The notes under the pieces: model-generated
Databases searched by the model: none
Told to the model about the DNA's origin: nothing
Seen by the model: the letters and a program-made list of their open reading frames with translations, nothing else
Origin: Strigamia acuminata
Lineage: Eukaryota > Arthropoda > Chilopoda > Geophilomorpha > Linotaeniidae
Length of the DNA stretch: 64,000 nucleotides
Assembly: GCA_949358305.1 (NCBI GenBank)
Contig: OX442321.1
Span: 5,419,605 to 5,483,604, forward strand
Direction of reading: 5' to 3'
Position numbers and translations under genes: made by a program
Shown: in pieces, positions 1 to 10,590 of the stretch
How positions within the stretch are numbered: the first letter of the stretch is position 1
Layout of the letters: each line of letters starts with the position of its first letter

Positions 1-30
1 AGGGCCCCCCAAAAGCTAGATCCGCCCCTG
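1..30. mobile_element. Possible end of a DNA transposon cut by the window edge
   Basis: Read on the minus strand, the first 30 bases begin CAGGGGCGGATCTAGC and run out of the window. That resembles the terminal inverted repeat of hAT-like or MITE elements common in arthropods. Only one end is visible, so no target duplication or partner terminus can be checked. The family assignment is recalled from general experience and is weak. Confidence 0.3.
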
Positions 31-1660
31 CCGCCAATATTCCCCACATTTTGTTTTACGTCTTCCTGCCCAGTTTTCGACCTAATCTCGTGTTGCACGT
101 GCTTAAATTGCCGGATAAACTGCGTGTCAGCAATAATTTTTCGGATCGAGGCACAGCTGAGCCTTCTGGATGAGCTGTTAGCCGGCACATCGAACGGGCT
201 TAGTCTAAACCCAAACTGGTTATTACTTATCGATCATTCGATTTTGGTCTGGCGTGTTGTCTGAAGATAGGAATTCACTGTGGGGCCAATAACCGTCTGC
301 TTCGACGCTTTGTGCCTGGCTTTATTAGTTTGAAATATATCAATCTGGACGATTAATTTAGATATCGTTCGGTAGATGGAGGAGGGATGTTAATTATCTG
401 GAGGAATTCTAGTTGGAATGTTGTGTATTCAGTCAAATGTTTATTAAGTCGGGTTAGGGAGGTCATTTATGGGCTAAATCTCTTAAAGATTGGTCAATAC
501 CATCTGTTTAAAGCTGGAGATGAGAAAATGTTTGATGTGCTTTCTGTAATCAGTCATTGTGGGTAGTGCTTTGTTGTTGGTTGAAGAGGGAAAGGAATGG
601 TTGACCAAACTCATCATCTGGTCCTATGTTTGAGCAGAAATGGATCTGGGCAGCAGTGTTTTAGTTGTATGGAAAGATGAAGGTGTATGTGCACAAAGAT
701 ATCCTGCAATGAATAAATGGTGGTTAGTATTTTCTAGATGTTTGGTTTTGTACAAATATGGTAAAATTTTAATTTCAATTCTAAATTTAGTCTAATTTTA
801 ATCAAAATATGAATGCATTTTTAAAATGTATTTTATTTTTCAATTGTATTATGAAATGCATTATTTAATGTACAAGTAATATGCTCAATGCGGCTCTTAA
901 TCGATAAAATACGGTAATTTTATTTAAAAAACTGAAAACTGATAATTACCCGCATGTACCCTCCACACAACACAGCTGGTCAGAACTTGGATGGGTGATT
1001 TCATCTTTGTCATATGTTGTGTATGATACATCTACCAATTTGTATGTACAGGTATCTGCTAAAATAATTCATGCATTCTAACCTACAAGTGCACTGACCT
1101 AACCATCTTAAATGAGACAATAGACCCTTTGTTTATGAGAAAACTCCCTTGTAAGCAGAAAATGTGAACCAGGATTCCTTTCCTATCAATACCAAAGGCA
1201 TTTTGAACATAAAATTTTAAAATCCAAACAACTTTCTACCGTAAATGCTCTCATTGAGCGCGGAATTCTGAGTGAACCCTTTATCCTTTACATTTGAATC
1301 CGTGGTCAACTTGCTGAGATAGTTGAGTTTGAAACTGTGCCACCATATTCAGGATTTTGCAATTTTAGTTGCGACATATTCAAATGGTTGCCGCTCAAAA
1401 ACTAAGAGGGGTAGTTCGAGACTTGTAAAGGAGAAAGACCTTTATCTATTGGTGTAAAAACCATTGAAATATGTGGGTAAAAAAAATTGGGATTTGTTCT
1501 ATCTGTAGTTTGGGCGAATGTGAATGTGGTGCCAACTTCAGCCCGGTTACCAATAGTGTTTTAGAAATAATTTCAATGTCAATGTTGTGAACTCTATCAT
1601 TAATTTGGTGTTTAGGAATAGAGATTCTGCAATTTTGAAACCTCAAACCAAAGAAAAAAT

Positions 1661-1691
1661 TTAATTAATTAATTAATTAATTAATTAATTA
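1661..1691. repeat. TTAA microsatellite
   Basis: About 31 bases of uninterrupted TTAA repeat, self-complementary, in the putative NDST intron. Confidence 0.95.
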
Positions 1692-2243
1692 TCAATGAAA
1701 GGCTTCCCAAATTGCGGAAATTCAATTTCCGTGTTTGCTTCATGTTTCAATTTGCTAATAAACAGAGCAGCCAAATGTGCTGCCAATGAAGATCTAGAGA
1801 TGCACCAGCTGGTGACTTAATGCAGAACAATTGCCTCTGAGCTGCAATCGAGTTTTTAACACACTCGTTGCTTATGACTTATCCCAAACTGATCAGTTAG
1901 CAAATGCTGGCTTGCGGCCTAACGAAAACCTAATAAAACAATCTTTATTGAGGAAAGTAAAGTTGCAACTTGGCAGAGATAAACTTCTCCTGATAAACTT
2001 GTTGGCTGTTGCTGTCCGTGTTCAGTCTCACTCGCTGAACCTGGGAGGTGCTCAACTAATTAATGAGGACAATCAACACATTAATTTGAACAAAGACACT
2101 AGCAAAAGGACAGCACCAACAAGATTAGATTTGACATTTTAATCACGAATTGAGAATAATTTGCATTCGTTTTTTTTCTTTTTCTTGTGGTGGATTCTTT
2201 TGAGATATAAACATAAGATTGCACGTGTGCAAAGAATAAACAA

Positions 2244-2675
2244 CTATACTCGAGTTGCACTCAAAAAGGCACTTCACAATGTGTACTCCCATTGGTCGAG
2301 CCAGTTTACTACTAACTCCAGACTGTATACTACTACTAGGAGAAGTAGTTTTGTTTTTTATTTATTGTTGTGATTATTATGACTAATTTAGTTTATGTTA
2401 TTTTGATTTTATTTAATAAAAAATGTTATTTCCATCATTAAAATGAAGTTTTACACATTAAAAAATGTCAAACTCATGTTTGTTGTGTTTATTGCTTACA
2501 TCGTCTGGAAGTTTGAATTTTAGGCCATTGCCTAGGCAATCGATTGCAATGTCTGTACATTGTAATGCAATTCTGGTGTTTGGGTCTACTTTTCCAGATC
2601 ACTACACCAGTAAACTGGCTCGACCAATGGGAGTACAGCTTGTAAAGTGCCTTTTTGAGTGCAACTCGAGTATAG
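2244..2675. repeat. Inverted repeat (fold-back element), arms about 67 bp, loop about 300 bp
   Basis: Bases 2244-2310 reappear in reverse complement at 2609-2675 with only a few mismatches. As a result the same peptide (containing YTRVALKKAL and YSHWSSQFT) is read on the plus strand at the left arm and on the minus strand at the right arm. This is the structure of a fold-back or MITE-type element. No clear target duplication flanks the arms and no transposase is present. Confidence 0.8.
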
Positions 2676-3731
2676 ATCAACATTTTTTCAAATTATGTAA
2701 TGTAACGGACCGGTATTTTTTGATCCAATGCGTTACGGACCAGTATTATGTTTTGCAGACACGAAACGAGTTTTAGAGGCGTTTTAGAGTTTTTGAATGC
2801 AGCTAATGTAATTCCATCGTGTTCTACAACTTTGTAATTTGAAATTTTATCTTCAACCATTTAAAAAGTACAAAATGCATAACTTCAAGGATGACCTTCC
2901 GAGTGAAATTTAAGATCACTAATGGATAGCCCGCCATCGACTTCCTATTCAACCACATTATTAGAATTGATATACCGGTATCTTCAGTCATTTTTACTAA
3001 CGCTAGGTTTACACTTGTGTTTACACTGTATAATCCTTGTGTTTCAATGGCAAAGGAGCAGTCCAGCACCGGTCCGCAGACCATGGCTTTGAGAAGCATA
3101 AATTGCAACTGCATACAAGAAATTTTGAAAGTTCCATTGAAATATGTGCATTTTTTACTGAAGAAAATGACTGAAATGAGAATTATTTTTACTTATTTTT
3201 ACCAATGTGGACAGAAATTCATCCGTTATTTGCCACTTTTTAGTAAACCCCATGGCACCGTTTTTTCCCCAACTGCTTGTCAGGTGTCCACTGTCCAGCT
3301 GCATCTCGGAGCAAAACCCGCCTGTCAATTATCGGTATTTGAGTTGGTCACGAAGAGTTTTACTTTACTCTGAATAAACCACGAGTATAGCCAACTCAAA
3401 CAACGAAAACACCAAGGGTGTGTTCAAGATGGATGGCTATTGGCTATTAATATTTACAGATTAATATTAAAACGCTTTAAACATTAATGCTCGCTCCAAG
3501 TCCTACCGTTGCGAAGTCTTACGAATAATTCATCTGGATTAACGTAACGACTCACTTGTGGCTAACACAATGGCAATGAGTATCCAAGTTGGTTTAAAGT
3601 GGTCATCACTCACCGCATGTAAATAATCAGCACTAATTAGATGCAATTCGAGCAATTCGTGCCCTATAATTAGCATAATTGATTTTTTTTTTAAATTTAA
3701 TTTTAAATTTAATTTGTTTTTTTAATTGCAG

Positions 3732-6700
3732 AACACGTGGACGAATTTTGGTGGTTCGAACACATGTGGGGCCACACTCAACCACACCTTTTCAATAACG
3801 TCTCCCAGTTGGAAGAGGAAATGAGACGCAACAAACAATTTGCGAAGGTGATTAAAACGGTTTCATGTCTGTTGAAATAGGGTTGTATTTGTTGACCCCC
3901 TATTTAAAATTTTAAAAACACCTAAAATATTTACTTTCACACACATTGAGTTTTCCCCCAAATCATTGAATCTACTCCCCATTTTCAGTTAGTTGTCCCG
4001 GTAACGTTTTTTAAGACGGTTTCGCAGTTTTGTGCACATTACCAAAAGTACGATACGCAGCATACTTAAAGAAAACTGTTTATAAACAGTAAATACAATC
4101 TTTACATCATATTTACCGTATTTGCTCGAGATTCAATCACTCGAATAGATACCCCGGCTACTATTCGAGGGCGGCTTTTATTTCAAAACGCTTCTCTGAG
4201 CCGCGGCTACAAATCGAGGGCGACTCTTAATCGAGCAAATACAGTACTTGACTTTCCGGTAAAGTAAATATGAAATTGTGGTTCATGGGGGGCTGGGGGG
4301 CAGTGGCCCCTGCCCCCTTGTTGAAAAAACATCAGCATAAGGTAGAGGTAAGTCGATGAACCAACGTTTCTGCGCTCAAGATCATTATAGTAATCGTCAC
4401 TTATTTCTTCGTGTCTTTCTGGTCTCTTTCTCTTCCAAAGATCAGTGGACGGTTTTCTAATTTGAAAAGTGCATTTGACAGCTCAATGTTGAGATCAGGG
4501 CCGGCTACTTTTCGGATTAATTGCATTAATATTAATATGAATGTTAATTGCGCGCTTAGATTCTATGTCGAAATCGCAGCCTGGTGATGGTACAGTCGAA
4601 CCTCGTTACAACGAACTCCGATATATCGAATACTTAAAAATGGCTTGGTCGGTTGGTTGACCATAGAACACCATGTTAAAAAAATTTGATATAACGAACC
4701 GATTTTTCGGGTTCCTTGCGATTCGTTATAACGAGGTTAGACTATAGCAGTTACGTAGACGTATAGGAACTCTGCTTAAAATGCTCTAGTCAGCTTGGGA
4801 GAAATCAGACAAACTTTTGCTAGTTATCAAGAAACTGTGCAGGATGTTGACCAGTTTCTATAGGACAAACTGTGCTAAAAAAATCAGTTTCCACCATTTT
4901 TATTTATCTATCTATATCTCCCACAGTCGGAATATCGAGCAGAGAAGAAAAAAAGTTTACGCATAAATAAAACGAGACATTTTTACGTTGTGCAACATGA
5001 GACCATTAAATTTAATAGGGGAATTATTTCAATATTATGCATTCTTTATCAGAGTTAAACTCTCAAATAAAAGTAGCACTGCAATTTCCCTATGGAATAT
5101 AAATTCCATTGAAACATATTTAATTTAGCACTTTATTTTTTTATTTTACTCTTTAAAGATGGTGGTGGAGAGAGAGAGAATAAGGAAATCATCTTGTACG
5201 ATGTGCAAGAGCCCTCTTCACGTCATTTAAATATCAAACGACTGTAAATTAGAATGTTGGTGCAGTTTAAATTCTCCCTTGGCCAAATTGTTCTACCTCT
5301 AATGGATGATGCTGTAAATTTGTCAGAATAGCTGCATCTAATTAGTTGCAAGTCTGGGTAAAATGAGTTCACGTGCTCTGTTTGTCCCTGTTTTCTATCA
5401 ATTTGCGTGTTCTTATTTTCTTTAATATTTCTCCTTTTTTTTAATAAGAGGAGCAACAGATTTGAACGAGCTAATTTCGTTTTTAATTTATGTGGAATTT
5501 GTTAATAAAAATTAGTGAAGGAAATGAAGGGAAAAGGTTGAGTGTAATTAAGTTTTTTTTTTTTTAGGGGGTTACATGACATGAAAATGTAATTAAATGG
5601 GTCGGGGTATAGAGCCATAGACGAGGGAAGGAGATCTTATTTAATGTTGTTTGAATAGTAAACAGTGATGAATTTGTCTGAGATTTTTTGCGTTTAAAGT
5701 CTCTCATGGCTATAAATAGAGGGAATATAAGGTGTGGTTTTGTTATTAGTGTGTGTTACTCAACACTGTCTGTGGTTATACAGTTCTTATGTCTGTTTAG
5801 GCTTGTTTGGATGCACCACATGGTGTTCTATAAAAAGAAAACTAATGAATCTTTCTTTCATTCATGGAAAATGGTAAAAATCCACCAATGGCAGCCTCTA
5901 TTTTTTATTTTCTTTGCATTTTGATTCATCGTGTAAACAGAGAGAAATGGAAAATGGATTTAATGTGAATAAAAATTGGTTTGCAACCGAATCGGAGGCC
6001 GGATTTACCGAAAAGAAAATTAATTGCGATTTAGAGAGACGGAAGGATAAATAAAAATAAAAACGTCGGGATAAAATATACATTCATTCATTGGAATGCA
6101 GGCTTACAATACCAAAATTATTTACAATCGACGGCTAAGTCATCGGACGGATTTTAATTAGTATACACTTAACCGCAAACGTTTGCCGAAAGAAAAATTA
6201 ATTGCGATTTAGAGAGACGAAGGATAAATAAAAATAAAAACGTCGGGATAAAACATACATTCATTCATTGGAATGCAGGCTTACAATACCAAAATTATTT
6301 ACAATCGACGGCTAAGTCGTCGGACGGGAGGCCGGAATCACCGAAAAGAAATTAATTGCGATTTAGAGAGACGAAGGATAAATAAAAATAAAAACGTCGA
6401 GATAAAATATACATTCATTCATTGGAATGCAGGCTTACAATACCAAAATTATTTACAATCGACGGCTAAGTCGTCGGACGGGTTTTATTTAGTATGTGTT
6501 TGTTCTAACGTTCCGTGTTTCGCACATTACAGGAACACAGGATCCCGACCGATTCTGGATACTCGGTTGCACCTCATCATTCCGGCGTTTACCCCGTTCA
6601 CGAGCCGTTGTACGAAGCGTGGAAAAAAGTGTGGAACATTCGTGTAACGAGCACAGAAGAATATCCACATTTAAGACCATCTCGATTAAGAAGGGGATTC

Positions 6701-6963
6701 ATTTACAAGAATATTATGGTACGTAGATAAACCCACCCAAAAATCTTTTTATCTCTTTTTCCAAACTCCCAATTCTTCTAGGACATATTTTCATCAGGAA
6801 CGTGCTGGTAAAAGTGCCCATTTAACCTGGCACACGATAAATCTTGTGGGGGTGTAATCGATGTTGTAAAATACACCCAGAGTTAGTTGGGCAGCCATTT
6901 TTCATTCTTTTTCATCTTTAAAATCATAAACATTGATTATTTTCTTAGGTTTTTTTGCACCAA

Positions 6964-6997
<34 letters not shown>

Positions 6998-9040
6998 TTA
7001 TTTTTTTTTAAATCAAATCCGATGTTTTTCTCTTTTTCTTCGTTCAGGTTCTTCCACGACAGACTTGCGGTCTCTTCACTCATACAATTTTCATAGACCG
7101 GTACCCCGGAGGACGGTCGAAACTAGACAGTAGTATTCGCGGCGGAGAGCTCTTCCAAACATTTATTTTCAATCCTGTAAGGCTTATGGTTTTTAATCTT
7201 ATGTTTTCTCAAGGACGTTATTTTTTTTTTTCTGTTTTGTGCTTGCGCTTGTGTACGGGGAATTGCATTGGCGGGTTTGCGTTTTTGTAACTAGGGAAGT
7301 TGTTTGATTCATCTCCGAGCGCGTAAAAAGGAGACGTCAAACATTGAACAACAAAAGACAAAATCTGATTGAGTTTTTCTATGGCAAAGAGAAGGAAGTT
7401 GACACATTTCTCTCTCTCTCTCTTCAACGAGTTGCTATGGAAACTACTTGGTTTCATCTTTTTACCTTTTGTTGACTTTAGCTATGGGGGAAAATAACAA
7501 TTGTCGAGGTTAAGAGAATAGAGACGAAATTCGATCGAAAATGAACGAAAAAATATAAATATTTTTTTTTCTTTACATTTATTAAATAATTATTTTGAAA
7601 ATTGTAAGAAATTTTTTTTTTTTTTGTTGTTAATTTTTGTTAATTTTGTTAATTTTTAGATCAATATATTCATGACTCATCTTTCGAACTACGGGAACGA
7701 TCGTCTGGCGCTTTATACGTTCGAATCTGTGATCAAATTCGTCCAGTGTTGGACTAACCTGCATCTGATGACCATTCCACCTCTTCAATTGGCCGAGAAA
7801 TACTTCCAGTTTTTTCCTCAAGAAAAAGAGCCCATTTGGATGGTGAGATTTTCGTCTGTTTTTCTCACCGCCCATCTACTCGCAATTGATACAACAACAA
7901 AAAAAATTTTTTATATATATATATATATATATTTTTTTAGAATCCTTGCGAAGATAAACGACATCGGGAATTGTGGGGGACAAACAAATCTTGCGAACAA
8001 CTTCCTCGTTTCCTCGTTATTGGTCCGCAAAAAACCGGCACGACCGCACTTTACACGTTTTTATCCATGCATCCCGCCATCTTGAGCAATTACCCGAGTC
8101 CGGAGACGTTCGAGGAAGTCCAGTTTTTTAACGGAAAGAATTATTATAAAGGACTTGATTGGTAAAAAAAAAAAATATTTATTTTTTTTTTTCAATTTTT
8201 TATTTTAATTTTATTTTTATATTTTTTTAGGTACATGAGTTTTTTCCCCGTACCTGAAAATTCAACTGCCAAATTTTTATTCGAGAAGAGCGCCACGTAT
8301 TTCGAGGGCGAATTGATTCCGATGCGAGCTCACGCCCTTTTGCCGCGCGCCAAACTGGTGACGATTTTAGTTAGTCCCGCTAAAAGGGCGTATTCGTGGT
8401 ACCAGCACATGCGGTCTCATCAGGATCCAGTGGCGCTCAACAACTCCTTTTACGCGATCGTAACTGCCAACGATTCGTCTCCGAAACCGCTTCGAGAATT
8501 GCGTAATCGATGTCTCCTACCGGGAACGTACGCAATTCACTTGGAGCGATGGCTGAATTATTATTCCGCAAACCAAGTAAATTTTTACCATCATTTTTCA
8601 ATTTCAACTGATTTTAATCAATTTTATATTTACCAGTTGTTGATAATCGACGGCGAGCAATTACGGTTGGATCCGGTGGCATCCATGATGAAATTGCAAC
8701 GGTTTCTTAAGATTAAACCGTTTTTTGATTACGCCAGTCATTTAAAGTACTTCGAACACCCTTTTTAACGATTTTTATATTTTATATTTTATATTTTATA
8801 TTTTATATTTGCAGATACGATCCGAAGAAAGGTTTCTTCTGTCAAGTGCTCAAAGGCGACCACACGAAGTGTTTGGGCAAGGGAAAAGGGCGCCAATACC
8901 CGCCCATGGATCCCCGAGCGGAGAAATTTCTACATACTTATTACTTATCGCATAACGTGGCACTGTCGAAACTTCTCGGACGATTACAGCAGCAAAACCC
9001 CGAGTGGTTGCAGCGAGAATTAATGAGTGATACCCAGTGA
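3732..9040 (+). CDS. sfl: Heparan sulfate N-deacetylase/N-sulfotransferase (sulfateless/NDST), 3' part
   Basis: Exons 3732-3847, 6533-6718, 7048-7176, 7660-7842, 7941-8161, 8231-8576, 8637-8746 and 8815-9040 give about 505 residues, the C-terminal part of a protein usually near 880 residues. The type II Golgi membrane anchor and N-terminal half lie upstream of the window. The enzyme removes N-acetyl groups from glucosamine in nascent heparan sulfate and N-sulfates it using PAPS. Visible landmarks: [11 protein letters not shown] and [15 protein letters not shown] of the deacetylase half; [10 protein letters not shown], the 5'-phosphosulfate-binding loop with its catalytic lysine, early in the sulfotransferase half; AYSWYQH; and the conserved C-terminal block [15 protein letters not shown], formed across the 8746/8815 junction. 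The first exon starts with two bases, so an upstream exon is required. Two MITEs and a three-copy repeat sit in the 3848-6532 intron. Vertebrates have four paralogs and insects one, hence the symbol. Confidence 0.95.
4114..4246. mobile_element. Short MITE, about 133 bp, TA-flanked
   Basis: The left end CCGTATTTGCTCGAG and the reverse complement of the right end (CTGTATTTGCTCGATT) are near-identical inverted termini, each bounded by TA. Internal CGGCTAC and TCGAGGGCG motifs are mirrored. There is no coding capacity. Degenerate single ends of the same kind occur near 889-915 and 1238-1265. TA flanks suggest a Tc1/mariner-type origin, but this is inference. Confidence 0.7.
4593..4744. mobile_element. 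MITE, 152 bp, with about 22-bp inverted termini and TA duplications
   Basis: The left terminus CAGTCGAACCTCGTTACAAC and the reverse complement of the right terminus (TAGTCTAACCTCGTTATAAC) agree at nearly all positions. TA dinucleotides flank the element at 4591-4592 and 4745-4746. It has no coding capacity. The termini and TA duplication fit a pogo/Tigger-like Tc1/mariner derivative. Confidence 0.8.
5994..6482. repeat. Three tandem copies of an about 150-bp unit
   Basis: Copies run roughly 5994-6150, 6184-6327 and 6328-6482. Each starts near GAGGCCGGA or CCGAAA, contains GCGATTTAGAGAGACG, ATTCATTCATTGGAATGCAG and ACAATCGACGGCTAAGTC, and ends CGGACGG. Copies 2 and 3 are almost identical. The array ends only 50 bp before an NDST exon. 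Confidence 0.9.
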
Positions 9041-10590
9041 AAAATGACTCGAAACTGAGTGAACATTATTGAGGGAAAAATTTAACGAAAAAAAAGGGTT
9101 AAAAAGACAAAATGGCAACTAAATAAAATGGATTTTCAGTGCCGATTCCGTGTCGGCAGTGTTTGGTACAGCTCAAATTGGTATAATTCTAATATATTAA
9201 TAATAATGTCCAGTGATACAGAATAATATCAAAGCATTCCATATTGTAAAATAGTGGAGGACGATGGCTAGGTGCCGATGCATACTAACATCTGCAGTAT
9301 TACTATTTTAATAATTTATTACGATCCCCTTGGTTTGTATTTACAATAGTACGTGCCTTCGTATCTCCTTTTATGTTTTACGTTTTGAATTTTACTCAGG
9401 ATGCTCTTATCTTTTTATTATTATTGTTTTGGTTTTTGTCACACATTTTGCAGCTTTGTTTTTTTTTTACAAATTGGCATTTAAAACTACTCGTAATATC
9501 CCAGTCGTGTGTATTTGTGTGATGTAAAAAAAATTTTGTTTTTTGTTTTGTTTTTAAAATTTGTTTTTAGTGTAATTTGTAGGGATAAATTGGGATATTT
9601 TTCACCAGATTTTTCATTTTTGTGTTTATTGTGGTGAAACTTTTAACAAAAATACTTTCTGTGAAAGTTGAGTGCTACAAAATTGATGTTGTTAAACATA
9701 TGCAGGCGTAAACATTTGAAGAACTGCATCTAAAAATGGACAAGTAGCTTATATATCACAAACTTTTTTTTTAATTTTGTTTTATTGTTTTTTGTGGTCC
9801 ATTTTTTTTTACTTTTTTTCATGAATATATCGACGGAGAAGAATTGAGGAAATAAAAAATACGAATTTTTTGTTTGTGGTGCAGCTGCTTTAATTTTATG
9901 ATCTCGTTTTCATTTGAGGACGAATTTGACAATATTTCGGAAGTTTTGGTGGAATTTATTGTGTCGATGATGGTCTCACCGAAACGTTATTTTTGTGTAA
10001 TTTTATTTCGTTTATTGGAATATTAAAATGTTTCGTAGATATAAAAAAGTTCGGCTGATATTTTTATTTATTTTTTTCTTCCAATGTGTTCGAGATGTTT
10101 AAATCGCTTGTTAAAATCCAGTATTAACATTTTTAAAAGGGGATCGGAAAGTTTTGGGGAAATGTTTTTCTGACATAATTTTTTTTTTAAATTTGAATAA
10201 TGTGTCTGTATAATAATAATGAACAAAATGGCAAATAAGAAGGTCGTTTAAATCCTATCTTAAGTGAGTTTGTCTTAATAGGAAAATGAATATCTGTGAA
10301 AAATAAAGTAGTAAATTTACGTGATTTAGTTTATTTAATTCATTGAAATTAATTTTTTTTAATACAATAAAACAAATTAATATCAATTCCCGTATAGTTG
10401 TGAATTGATTACATCAGGTTTTAGTTCGAGTCGTTATCACAACTGAACTGGATAATCGAAAAAAATCAAGTCTCGCAGAATCTCGTTTTCGCGGGATTTT
10501 TTAACCTGAATCGAGAATCGAAATCAGCTGAAGCTGCGGCTAAAAACGACCGCTAAAAACGACCGCTAAAACCACAACTCTAGCAGGAAA
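9041..10590. other. NDST 3' UTR and intergenic spacer to EXD1
   Basis: No gene recognised. AATAAA hexamers at 9122-9127 and 9851-9856 are candidate poly(A) signals for NDST. The DNA is T-rich. Just before EXD1, at 10538-10573, a 13-14 bp motif (CGGCTAAAAACGAC and variants) occurs three times in tandem. Confidence 0.6.
9122..9127 (+). terminator. Candidate poly(A) signal of NDST
   Basis: AATAAA 82 bp past the stop codon. A second candidate lies at 9851-9856. Confidence 0.5.

Larger units (their letters stand above)
1..3731. other. Non-coding stretch upstream of the first visible NDST exon (probable intron)
   Basis: No exon is recognisable here. The next exon, at 3732, begins in phase with one base carried over from an upstream exon, so this is most simply a long intron of the NDST gene. 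It holds a TTAA microsatellite, an inverted repeat at 2244-2675, and degenerate matches near 889-915 and 1238-1265 to the terminal sequence of the MITE at 4114-4246. The short open frames are low complexity or fall inside the inverted repeat and look non-coding. Confidence 0.6.
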
